From the NCBI GenBank assembly GCA_050250815.1, contig JBFWNY010000021.1, positions 1 through 64,000 on the forward strand: 64,000 nt of DNA, given 5' to 3'. The stretch comes from JAEUMD01 sp050250815. GTDB lineage: Bacteria; Pseudomonadota; Alphaproteobacteria; Rhizobiales; Hyphomicrobiaceae. The notes beneath the pieces were generated by a model. It saw nothing but the letters and a program-made list of their open reading frames with translations. It was not told the DNA's origin and made no database searches. A program made the position numbers and the translations under genes. The first letter of the stretch is position 1, and each line of letters begins with the position of its first letter. Below are positions 8,296-15,985 of this stretch, piece by piece.

Positions 8296-8646
8296 ATGAA
8301 CATCACCGAAAAATCAGACGACGAGATCATCGCCATCGCCAATCCGTTGTGGAGCGACCTCATCAAGTACTCCAACGACGGCAACTACGGCGAATTCGTC
8401 AAAAACTTCTCCTTCGCGCTGACCAACGGTCTGCATGAGGTCGAGGTTGGCAAGCAGTTCTCGCACAGCGAGTTGACGCGCACCCTGGCCCCCGATGCCG
8501 ACTACCTGGGCATCATCCGCCGCGGCGAGCATGTGACTGTCCTTTACCGGCAGCGCAGCACCAAGAAGAAGGGCGAGTGGCTGGGCCGACTCGTGCTCGG
8601 CTACGAGGATGATGCGGTCAGGATCTTTGGGGCGTCGATCTTCTGA
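8296..8646 (+). CDS. Small soluble protein of the sulfur-oxidation block, unknown function
   Basis: This 116-residue cytoplasmic protein has no signal or membrane segment. An amphipathic N-terminal half (IIAIANPLWSDLIKYSNDGNYGEFVKNFS) is followed by a strand-rich half (DYLGIIRRGEHVTVLYRQRS, EWLGRLVLGYEDDAVRIFGASIF). The helix-then-sheet pattern resembles NTF2-like folds, but this is a guess by eye. The ATG at 8296 is preferred over an in-frame upstream start because homologous-looking sequence begins there, though the ribosome site is poor. It is followed 25 bp later by the SlyD-like gene, probably in one transcript, and sits inside the apr/sat block. Confidence 0.7.
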   Translation: MNITEKSDDEIIAIANPLWSDLIKYSNDGNYGEFVKNFSFALTNGLHEVEVGKQFSHSELTRTLAPDADYLGIIRRGEHVTVLYRQRSTKKKGEWLGRLVLGYEDDAVRIFGASIF

Positions 8647-8671
8647 TGGTCGGCGGCGTTATGGGTATGTC

Positions 8672-9181
8672 ATGAGCGAGACCATCGAGGACGGAAAGTT
8701 CGTCGAGGTGACTTTCAAGGTCACCGACAAGAAGTCCGGCCATGTTCTGAGCGCGGTCGAATTTCCGCTCGGCTATGTCCACGGCTGCAACGACGTGCTT
8801 GCGCCCCAGGTGCACGAGCAGCTCGCCGGAAAGTCGGCCGGCGACATCGTCGAGGTTCCGATCGATTGCAACCGCATCTTCGGTCCGCGCGACGAAAAGC
8901 TGGTTTTCACCGACCGCATCGAAAATGTGCCTGAGGAATATCGCGAACTCGGCACGACGATCGTGATGGAGAACGAAAAGGGTGAGGCGCGAAACTTCAT
9001 CGTGACGCGCATGGACGACAAGACGCTGACGGTGGACGGCAACAATCCCCTCTGCGGGCGCGAGGTGATCTTCCGGCTGGAGATCCTGACCGTGCGTGAC
9101 GCGACGCAAGAGGAAATCGATGCAGGCGGCGTCACCGGCCCCGAGCCCAATATCGACAACGCCCTGAAGCTGCCCATCTGA
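8672..9181 (+). CDS. FKBP-type (SlyD-like) peptidyl-prolyl cis-trans isomerase
   Basis: This is a predicted proline isomerase or folding chaperone of the SlyD branch. The 169-residue protein starts with a typical FKBP strand (KFVEVTFKVTDKKSGHVL), contains the pocket segment FPLGYVHGCNDVL and a flap insertion carrying NEKGEARNFIVTRMDDKTLTVDGNNPLCGREVIF, which is close to the SlyD pattern VDGNHPLAG. The His-rich metal tail of enterobacterial SlyD is missing. It has no signal peptide, so it is cytoplasmic. Its place between apr and sat suggests a role in maturing a sulfur-oxidation enzyme, which is inference. The start at 8672 has only a weak ribosome site. Confidence 0.85.
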   Translation: MSETIEDGKFVEVTFKVTDKKSGHVLSAVEFPLGYVHGCNDVLAPQVHEQLAGKSAGDIVEVPIDCNRIFGPRDEKLVFTDRIENVPEEYRELGTTIVMENEKGEARNFIVTRMDDKTLTVDGNNPLCGREVIFRLEILTVRDATQEEIDAGGVTGPEPNIDNALKLPI

Positions 9182-9404
9182 ACGAACCGAACCGGCACGC
9201 GATCGCGGGCGCGCCTCGCATCCTCTCACGCCCTTGATAAATGCCCGAACGCCGTCTCGGACGAATCGGATCCAAGGCTCGATCTCTGTTTGCATTCCCC
9301 CCGAAAAACAAATCGGACCGGGCGGCCCTCATGCCATCCCGGTCCGAACTTGTCTCAACACGACCGGCCAAGCCCCCCTTGCGGGCCACGCCGGATGGTC
9401 CGGC

Positions 9405-9563
9405 TCAAGGCTTCTTGGGCGTGACGTACTTGGCTTCGGTCTGGAATGGCTCCCAGATGGTCTCATAGCCCACGAAACCCTTCGCGGTCGGCTCCTTCTG
9501 ACGGGTCTTGAAAAAGCGCGCCTTGCCATCCGGAACCTTGGTAATCGGCTTCTGTTCGGCCAT
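9405..9563 (-). CDS. 52-residue conserved-looking small protein beside sat
   Basis: Read from the minus-strand ATG at 9563, the frame gives 52 residues beginning MAEQKPITKVPDGKARFFKT and ending KYVTPKKP. It is basic, with an aromatic centre (GYETIWEPFQTEAKY), and has no membrane helix or signal. A good Shine-Dalgarno sequence (GGAAGG, with overlapping AAGGTGA) lies just upstream. Amino-acid usage is natural rather than the Arg/Ser/Ala noise of shadow frames, and no longer frame competes. It lies 229 bp downstream of sat on the same strand. I do not recognise it. It could be a small partner of the sulfur-oxidation enzymes. Confidence 0.7.
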   Translation of the reverse strand: MAEQKPITKVPDGKARFFKTRQKEPTAKGFVGYETIWEPFQTEAKYVTPKKP

Positions 9564-9792
9564 CTGTCACCTTCCCTTGCATTCTGCTGATGAGCTATCT
9601 GAGCCGCTCGACGCGGCAGGACGTTCCAACGCCGCTACAGCCTGTCCCTTGGGGCCGAATATACCGTCCGGCACTGCTCGAGGAAAGGCTCTTGGCGGCT
9701 GCGAACAAAGACGCATCCGCGTCATCCGGGCGCAGCGGCAGCGCGAAAGAACGGCTTCGCGCAAACCGCTTGCCCCCATCGGACGCAAACGA

Positions 9793-11004
9793 TCAACCGG
9801 CAAGCTTCCTGCTGTCGAGATCCTGATAATAGCGGATCAGAATCTCGGCCACCTCGGGCCGCGAGAACTCCGGAGGCGGGGCGATGCCCTGCCCCAGCAT
9901 TTCGCGCACCTTCGTGCCCGAAAGTGCCACGAAGTCCTCCTTCGTGTGGTCGGGCGCCTCGCGCATCATCACGACCTGCTTGAGCTTCTTGGAGTAGGCG
10001 GTGTTGTCAGCGCGGAACGTCTCGATCTTGAGCGCATCCTTGGGGATCGTATCGAAGATCGCCTGTGCGTCGAAGGGACCGTAGTAATCGCCGACGCCCG
10101 CGTGGTCGCGACCCAGGATGAGATGGGTCGCACCCATGTTCTGGCGGAAGACTGCGTGCAGCAGCGCCTCGCGCGGGCCAGCGTAGAGCATATCGAAGCC
10201 ATACCCGGTCACCATCGCGGAGTTGGGCGGGAAGTAGACCTCGACCATCTTGCGGATGGCGGCATCGCGCACCGGCGCGGGAATGTCACCTTCCTTGAGC
10301 TTGCCCAGGAGCATGTGGATGACAAGACCGTCGGCGCCGAGCCGGTCCATCGCCATGCGGCACAGCTCTTCGTGGGCGCGGTGCATCGGATTGCGCGTCT
10401 GGAAGGCAACGACCTTCGACCAGCCCCGTTCGGCGATCTCGTTGCGTATCTCCGTCGCGGTGCGGAAGGTGTCGGGGAACTCGGTCTGGAAATAGCTGAA
10501 GTTCAGCACCTTGATGGGGCCGGACAGCAGCGTCTTGCCTTGCCCCAGAAGGGCGGCAACGCCAGGATGCTTGGGGTCGGACGTTCCGAACACGCTGGCG
10601 ATGATGGTGGACAGTTCGGCGTCGCTCAATGTCTCCACGCCCGTCACGTCCATGACCGCGAGCACCGGATTGCCTTCGACGTTGGGATCCTTGAGCGCGA
10701 TGCGCTGGCCCGCACTGACGCCACCGGCATCGGCAACGAGGTTCATGACCGGCACCGGCCAGAACAGACCCGAGGTCGTCTTCATGCCTGTGGCCGTCGA
10801 CATTACGTCGGCCTTGGCCATGAAGCCCTTGAGAGGATTGAAGTAACCAGCCCCGAGCATGACCGCGTTCGCGGCCGCAGCGGAGCTGACGACGAGCGCG
10901 GGGAGTGAGCGCGCCTCATGCTGTAGCCGCTCATTCTCGGCAGTGTCGGACACAAACAGCGGCCCGAGCGTGTCGGAACCGTGCGGAGCTATCAGCTTGG
11001 CCAT
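9793..11004 (-). CDS. sat: Sulfate adenylyltransferase (ATP sulfurylase), dissimilatory type
   Basis: Sat converts APS and pyrophosphate to sulfate and ATP, completing the indirect oxidation of sulfite started by AprBA. The 403-residue monomeric-type protein has the PUA-like N-domain (GYFNPLKGFM) and the catalytic nucleotide-binding motifs QTRNPMHRAHE (the HxxH of the family) and GRDHAGVGDYYG. It has no APS-kinase domain, consistent with a dissimilatory enzyme. The ATG at 11004 follows a strong GGGAGGAGAAG. It is transcribed opposite to aprMBA. Upstream lies a promoter-like sequence overlapping an inverted repeat (see 11128-11151). Confidence 0.95.
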   Translation of the reverse strand: MAKLIAPHGSDTLGPLFVSDTAENERLQHEARSLPALVVSSAAAANAVMLGAGYFNPLKGFMAKADVMSTATGMKTTSGLFWPVPVMNLVADAGGVSAGQRIALKDPNVEGNPVLAVMDVTGVETLSDAELSTIIASVFGTSDPKHPGVAALLGQGKTLLSGPIKVLNFSYFQTEFPDTFRTATEIRNEIAERGWSKVVAFQTRNPMHRAHEELCRMAMDRLGADGLVIHMLLGKLKEGDIPAPVRDAAIRKMVEVYFPPNSAMVTGYGFDMLYAGPREALLHAVFRQNMGATHLILGRDHAGVGDYYGPFDAQAIFDTIPKDALKIETFRADNTAYSKKLKQVVMMREAPDHTKEDFVALSGTKVREMLGQGIAPPPEFSRPEVAEILIRYYQDLDSRKLAG

Positions 11005-11127
11005 GTTGGGTCTTCTCCTCCCGTTATGGATTATCTTGTTCAGTGCCCGGCTCCACTGCCGGGGGGCTGGCCTCGGCGGGAGTACGGCACTGAAGACATC
11101 TTGTGTCCCGCGATTAAAAGGTGTTCT

Positions 11128-11151
11128 ATTCTAAAAGTCGAATATTAGAAT
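11128..11151. promoter_or_regulatory. Operator-like inverted repeats over the sat promoter
   Basis: ATTC (11128-11131), eight bases, then GAAT (11140-11143) forms ATTC-N8-GAAT. An overlapping larger repeat pairs ATTCTAA (11128-11134) with TTAGAAT (11145-11151). Read on the minus strand, a possible promoter TTCGAC-N18-TTTAAT for sat runs through the site, which is about 125 bp before the sat start. ATTC-N8-GAAT is, as I recall, the sequence reported for the sulfide-responsive ArsR-family repressor SqrR. A site over the -35/-10 fits repression. Confidence 0.6.
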
Positions 11152-11511
11152 TGCCGCATGTCGATCCTTGCCGGTCGTGCCGATGTTTCTGCGCCGGCGA
11201 GCGGCGTGGGTATGAGCGTCGACGGCACCTGTACCCGGGCCTGCCAACGCCCGGCACGCTAATCGACGTACACCGGGGGCCGCAATCGCGGTTGCATCGA
11301 TTGGGAGTTTGACGCTGCCTTGTTGCTCGCTTCCCGAATGGCGCTAGGCTGACATCAATGAAGCACGGCGCCGGGAAACAGCCATACAGCAGCGATCAGG
11401 CGCCACCTGGGACGACCGAAACAAACATTGGCCGCAGATCGACAAGAACGGCCGAAGACGACGTGAGCGATCAAAAGGAAACGCCATACGATCCAAGAGG
11501 AGAATAAGAAC
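11152..11511. other. Rest of the sat / CBS-protein divergent region
   Basis: The gene-free stretch between sat and the CBS gene is 507 bp in all. Apart from the sat operator I found only GC-rich sequence with no convincing ORF, hairpin or second operator. The CBS gene has a good ribosome site (AGAGGAG) but no recognisable promoter hexamers. Confidence 0.4.
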
Positions 11512-11946
11512 ATGCTGGTTCGCGAGATCATCCGGGATCAGGGACCGCTCATCGTCTGCAGGCCCGAGGACACGGTACAGACCGCTGCAGTGATCCTGCA
11601 CACCAAGTACATCGGCGCCTTGCCCGTGATGGACGCGGGCAACCGGCTTGTCGGCGTGTTCGGCGAGCGCGACATCGTCCGCGCATTTGCCCAGCGCCTT
11701 CCCAAAGTCGAGGCGATGCGCGTCTCCGACCTGATGACGACCAAGGTCATCACCTGCAAACCCGAGCACACCGTGCTCGAGGCAATGGCGCTGATGAAGC
11801 GGCATCGCATCCGCCACCTTCCCGTGTGCGACGACACCGGCAAGGTGCTTGGCATCGTCTCGATCCGCGATACGCTCGACGTACTGCGTCAGAACGCGGA
11901 GCAGACGGCCGCCGTCATGCGCGATCTCTCGATCGCACGCATGTAA
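11512..11946 (+). CDS. Tandem CBS-domain protein
   Basis: This 144-residue soluble protein is made of two CBS motifs, about residues 8-60 (VQTAAVILHTKYIGALPVMD to FGERDIVRA) and 76-130 (MTTKVITCKPEHTVLEAMAL to IVSIRDTLDVL). Such pairs bind adenine nucleotides (AMP, ATP, SAM) and usually act as energy or ligand sensors. There is no attached catalytic domain. The start follows AGAGGAG. It lies between sat and the SoeA-like gene, where AMP and ATP are direct substrates or products, so nucleotide sensing would make sense there. That link is inference. Confidence 0.88.
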   Translation: MLVREIIRDQGPLIVCRPEDTVQTAAVILHTKYIGALPVMDAGNRLVGVFGERDIVRAFAQRLPKVEAMRVSDLMTTKVITCKPEHTVLEAMALMKRHRIRHLPVCDDTGKVLGIVSIRDTLDVLRQNAEQTAAVMRDLSIARM

Positions 11947-11993
11947 CGACGAAGCCGAGCCAGCATCGATTTGCATTGCAGGGGCGCCTCTAC

Positions 11994-12018
11994 CCTCTCC
12001 CCCATTCGCGGGGAGAGG
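11994..12018. terminator. Palindromic hairpin between convergent CBS and soeA genes
   Basis: CCTCTCCCC (11994-12002) pairs with GGGGAGAGG (12010-12018) around a 7-nt loop. It sits between two genes that end toward each other and could terminate both. The sequence resembles a short palindromic element common between genes in Rhizobiales genomes, so it may be one copy of a dispersed repeat. Confidence 0.55.
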
Positions 12019-12050
12019 TCTGAGGTGTCGCAAGTTCGGACTCTGACGCC

Positions 12051-14930
12051 TCAGCGGCTCTTGCCGAACTCCTTGCCGAAGCTCGAAACCAGCACGGGCC
12101 GCGGACTGCCGGGCGGCCGTTCTAGAGGTTCGAACCGCGGCGCGGTTTCGTGCGGCTCGTCTGGACCCGCCTTCTCTATCTTGACCTTGAGATCGTACCA
12201 GGCGGCCTGTCCCGTCACCGGGTCGGAGTTGGAGTAGCGGTAGCCGCCGTCACGCTCGGGCAGCAACTCACCGATCAGGTGGTTGAGCAGAAATCCGCGC
12301 GTGCTCTCGGGCGCATCGTTGGACAGGCCCCAGGCACCGGCACGCTTGCCGATCGCATTCCACGTCCAAACGGTATCGTCGTTGACACCATCCATCAGGC
12401 GCACCTGCGCGCGCACACGGCCGATGCGGCTCGAAATCCAGACCCAATCGTCGTCCGCGATGCCCATCGACCTCGCCTTGGCGCGGCTCATGTAGAGACG
12501 GTTCTCCGCCGTGATCTGCCGCAGCCACGCATTCTGCGAGCCCCACGAGTGGTACATGTGCATGGGCCGCTGGGTGATCGCGAAAAACGGATAAGCCTCC
12601 TTGTCGGATTCCATCTCCTGCTCGATCGGCGAATACCAGAACGGGATCGGATCGAAGTAAGTCGAGATGCGCTCGCGGTGCATCTGCGGTGGCACGCACT
12701 TGCAATGGCCGGCCGCCGACAAACGGAACCGCTGCATCGGCTCCATGTAGAGCTGGAAGATGAGCTGTTCGGCGTCGGTGATGAAACCGATGCCGTTGGC
12801 CCAATCGAGATAATCGCGATTGGCGTGCTTGAAGTAGCGCATGTGCTTCGGCAGGTGGTGCACGTGGAACCCGCCGTTCTCGACGTAGGCAGCAAGCTGA
12901 TCCGGATTGGGCTCGCCCTTACCGAAGCTCTTGCCGTCCTTGCCGCGCCAGCCCGCAAGCGGTCCGACGCCGGGCATGCGCTGGTGGTTGACGATATAGT
13001 CGGGATAGCCGCCGGCAAACTTGCGCGTCCCATCCGGATTTGTGAACGCGGGCAGGCCGATGCGCCATCCCAGATCGATCAGCACCTCCTGGAACCCGCG
13101 CACGTTGCGATCCGGCTTCACCACGGGATGGCGGATCGCATCGGCCGGTCCGTCGGGCTCCGAAATCGGCCGGTCGAGCAGGGAAATGCAGTCCCAGCGC
13201 TCCAGATACGTCGTGTCGGGCAACACGAGGTCGGCGTAGGCCACCATCTCGGAGTTGTAGGCGTCCGAGTAGATGATCTTGGGGATCTTGTACGCGCCGG
13301 TCGTCTCGTCCTTCGCGGTCAGGTGCTCGATCACCCCCGACGTGTTCATCGATGAGTTCCAGGCCATGTTGGCCATGTAGAGGAACAGCACTTCGATCGG
13401 ATAGGGATCGTGATTGGCCGCATTGGTGATGACCATGTGCATGAGGCCGTGGGCCGCTAAGGGCGCGTCCCAGCTGAATGCCTTGTCGATGCGGCGCGGT
13501 TTGCTGTCGGCATCGATCAGCAGGTCCTCCGGCGACATCGGGAAGCCCAGGTGCGGACCGCCGAGCGGCTCGTTGCGCAGCACCTGGTTGTCCTTGCCGG
13601 TGGGCTTGAGGCGCGGCGGAATGCACTTGGGATATGGCGCCTTGTAACGGAAGCCGCCGGGGCAATCGATCGAGCCGAGCATGATCTGCAGCAGGTGGAT
13701 CATGCGGCAGGTGTGGAAGCCGTTGGAGTGGGCCGAGATGCCGCGCATGGCGTGCATCGAGATCGGCCGGCCGATCATCTTCTCCTGCCGCCGCCCGGCC
13801 CAGTCGGTCCAGGGGATGTCGAGCACCACTTCCTGCTCGAACGCCACTTCGGCCAGTTCCGCGGCGATCCGGCGGATGGTTGCGGCGGGAATGCCAGTCT
13901 CGACTTCGGCGCGTTCTGGAGCGTACTCGCTGGACAGATAGCGGCGCGCGATCAGCTCGAAGGACGGCACCGCCTTGCGGCCGTCGTCGAGCGTGAAGGA
14001 ACCTGACAGCGCGGGCGTGATCTCCGGCGCCTTCGCATCGACGAGCTTCCCCGTCGTCTTGTCGAAGGCCAGCGGCTCCTTGTTCGTATGACGGGCGAAC
14101 AGGCCGTGCTCCGGTCCGTTCGGATCATCGATCACCAGCCAGTGCGCGTTGGTGTAACGCACGAGATAGTCGAAATCGACCTTGCCAGTGCGCAGCAACT
14201 CGTGGATGAGCGCGCCGACAAAAAGGCCGTCCGTGCCGGGCTTGATCCCCAGCCACTCGTCGGCAATCGCGCCATAGCCTGTGCGCACGGGATTGATGGC
14301 AAGCACCTTGGCGCCGCGTTTCTTGAGCTTGCCAAGGCCGATCTTGATCGGGTTGGAGCCGTGATCCTCGGCAACGCCAAACAGGATGAAGTATTTCGTC
14401 AGGTCCCAATCGGGCTCGCCAAACTCCCAGAACGAACCGCCAAACGTGTAGAGGCCGGCAGCCGCCATGCTCACCGAGCAGAAGCCGCCATGCGCTGCAT
14501 AGTTGGGCGTGCCGAACTGAATGGCCCACCAGCCGGTCAGCGACTGGGACTGGTCACGGCCGGTGAAGAAGGCGAGCCGCCGCGGATCGGTGGTGCGGAC
14601 GCGCCCGAGCCAGCCGGCAGCGATGTCGAGCGCCTCCTCCCACGTGATCTCCTTGAATTGGCCCGATCCGCGCGGACCGGTGCGCAACAGCGGCGCTTTG
14701 AGGCGGGCGGGCGAGTAGTGCTGCATGATGCCGGCCGAGCCTTTGCCGCACAGCACTCCCTTATTGATCGGATGATCGCGGTTACCCTCGATGTAGCGGA
14801 CCTTGCCATCCTTCAGATAGACGCGGATGCCGCAGCGGCAGGCACACATGTAGCAGGTCGTGGTCTTGATCTCGTCTGCGGGCGGAACAGAGGTATCCAC
14901 CCGCTGCCCCGTCAACCCTTCCGCTGCCAT
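12051..14930 (-). CDS. soeA: Molybdopterin oxidoreductase, SoeA-like sulfite dehydrogenase catalytic subunit
   Basis: This is a 959-residue member of the DMSO-reductase family of bis-MGD enzymes, closest in length and N-terminal features to SoeA, the cytoplasmic sulfite:quinone oxidoreductase subunit. The N-terminal [4Fe-4S] motif is complete: C26-x2-C29-x3-C33-x27-C61 (CYMCACRCG then GVLCGKG). There is no Tat signal, which fits a cytoplasmic SoeA. The ATG at 14930 is preferred over 14999 because GGGAGGGG lies 9 bp before it. Unusually, no soeB (FeS) or soeC (membrane) gene follows; the downstream neighbour is a convergent CBS gene. The apr/sat neighbours support sulfite as substrate, but another substrate is possible. 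Confidence 0.75.
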   Translation of the reverse strand: MAAEGLTGQRVDTSVPPADEIKTTTCYMCACRCGIRVYLKDGKVRYIEGNRDHPINKGVLCGKGSAGIMQHYSPARLKAPLLRTGPRGSGQFKEITWEEALDIAAGWLGRVRTTDPRRLAFFTGRDQSQSLTGWWAIQFGTPNYAAHGGFCSVSMAAAGLYTFGGSFWEFGEPDWDLTKYFILFGVAEDHGSNPIKIGLGKLKKRGAKVLAINPVRTGYGAIADEWLGIKPGTDGLFVGALIHELLRTGKVDFDYLVRYTNAHWLVIDDPNGPEHGLFARHTNKEPLAFDKTTGKLVDAKAPEITPALSGSFTLDDGRKAVPSFELIARRYLSSEYAPERAEVETGIPAATIRRIAAELAEVAFEQEVVLDIPWTDWAGRRQEKMIGRPISMHAMRGISAHSNGFHTCRMIHLLQIMLGSIDCPGGFRYKAPYPKCIPPRLKPTGKDNQVLRNEPLGGPHLGFPMSPEDLLIDADSKPRRIDKAFSWDAPLAAHGLMHMVITNAANHDPYPIEVLFLYMANMAWNSSMNTSGVIEHLTAKDETTGAYKIPKIIYSDAYNSEMVAYADLVLPDTTYLERWDCISLLDRPISEPDGPADAIRHPVVKPDRNVRGFQEVLIDLGWRIGLPAFTNPDGTRKFAGGYPDYIVNHQRMPGVGPLAGWRGKDGKSFGKGEPNPDQLAAYVENGGFHVHHLPKHMRYFKHANRDYLDWANGIGFITDAEQLIFQLYMEPMQRFRLSAAGHCKCVPPQMHRERISTYFDPIPFWYSPIEQEMESDKEAYPFFAITQRPMHMYHSWGSQNAWLRQITAENRLYMSRAKARSMGIADDDWVWISSRIGRVRAQVRLMDGVNDDTVWTWNAIGKRAGAWGLSNDAPESTRGFLLNHLIGELLPERDGGYRYSNSDPVTGQAAWYDLKVKIEKAGPDEPHETAPRFEPLERPPGSPRPVLVSSFGKEFGKSR

Positions 14931-15037
14931 GCGCAACCCCTCCCGCTTCGCTCTGCCGACAGCGATCCGCCGATCCCCATCACGGCTGCAGTCCCACATC
15001 CGCCGCCGTCGTTCCAGCCCGCAACATATACCTTGAT

Positions 15038-15053
15038 ATTCGCATGCTTGAAT
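15038..15053. promoter_or_regulatory. ATTC-N8-GAAT site upstream of soeA
   Basis: ATTC (15038-15041), GCATGCTT, GAAT (15050-15053) is an exact ATTC-N8-GAAT, 108 bp before the soeA start on the minus strand and about 150 bp before the divergent phosphodiesterase. Its flank reads ATATTCG, which is shared with the sat site read on the opposite strand, and the minus-strand form CATTCAAGCATGCG recurs before aprM. The core GCATGC is itself palindromic. Confidence 0.6.
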
Positions 15054-15201
15054 GTTTTTCTCCGCGGATCAAGTGTCGCAATCGGCCGCGGTTGTGGCTG
15101 CTTGCGATCGCTCGGCATGCGTGGTTTCCATCCGCTTCGGCGGTCCGGGGAGCTTGCAACGCAATGGGGCCAGCCGCACGAACGGAGGGGATCGGCGCGC
15201 A

Positions 15202-15957
15202 ATGCGTATAGCTCAGATATCCGACACGCATATCGCGACGGCCGATCCGACAAAGAGAGCCCGCATAGATAACCTCGCAGCCGCCGTGCGGTCGATCAAT
15301 GCTCTAGCAGAGCCGGTCGATGCTGTGGTTCACACGGGCGACATCTCGCACGATGCGAGTGCCTCGGACTATGCCGCCGCGCGCGCCGAGTTGGCCAAAC
15401 TTCGCGCGCCGCTCTACACAACCATTGGCAATCGTGATCGCCGAAACACATATTTCGATGCCTTCGGTGGTGACGGCTATCTCGATGTGGCCTGCGGCTA
15501 CGCGCAATATGCCGTCGACCTCGGCCCGCTGCATCTCGTCGCCGTCGATACGCAGTACCGCGATACACAGAAGGGCGGCCTCGGCGGCTTCTGCGCGTCA
15601 CGCGCCGCGCATCTCGACGCGTTGCTCGCGGCCGGCGGTGGCAAACCGACTCTCGTGTTCGCCCACCATCCCCCTGTCGAGCTTGTGGATACGCCTCGCC
15701 TGCAGTTCCGCGAGGCGGAAGAGGCTCAGTTGCTATGCTCGTGCCTGCAGCGGCACGATGCGCTCGTCGGCGTGTTGGCGGGCCACGTCCACCGCACTTT
15801 CAAGGTTCCTATCGGGCGGACTGAACTGTCGACGGTACCGAGCATCGCCGTCGACCTCAGCCGGGAAAAATCCGGAGAGAGCCGTGTGGAATGCCCGATC
15901 TATCATGTCCACGACGTTGCGAACGGCGCCGTCGTGACGCGCGCCATCATGATCTGA
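15202..15957 (+). CDS. Metallophosphoesterase, CpdA-like cyclic nucleotide phosphodiesterase
   Basis: This 251-residue calcineurin-like phosphoesterase resembles class III cAMP phosphodiesterases (CpdA, Rv0805). Metal-binding motifs are present in order: DTH (D8, H10), GDISHD, GNRD, FAHHPP and GHVH. The usual GNHD is GNRD here, so the residue normally serving as His next to the metal-binding Asn is Arg; activity could be altered. The ATG at 15202 is preceded by GGAGGGG. It is divergent from soeA and shares its 271-bp promoter region. No signal peptide is present, so it is cytoplasmic. Confidence 0.8.
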   Translation: MRIAQISDTHIATADPTKRARIDNLAAAVRSINALAEPVDAVVHTGDISHDASASDYAAARAELAKLRAPLYTTIGNRDRRNTYFDAFGGDGYLDVACGYAQYAVDLGPLHLVAVDTQYRDTQKGGLGGFCASRAAHLDALLAAGGGKPTLVFAHHPPVELVDTPRLQFREAEEAQLLCSCLQRHDALVGVLAGHVHRTFKVPIGRTELSTVPSIAVDLSREKSGESRVECPIYHVHDVANGAVVTRAIMI

Positions 15958-15985
15958 CCGTGGTCCGCAAAGGCGCGGTCCCGTC

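Noticed and set aside
9508..10908. 466-residue plus-strand frame across sat
   Set aside because: Antisense to sat. The sense frame has all ATP-sulfurylase motifs.
12150..13355. 401-residue plus-strand frame across soeA
   Set aside because: Antisense shadow; composition rich in Arg, His and Val with no domain.
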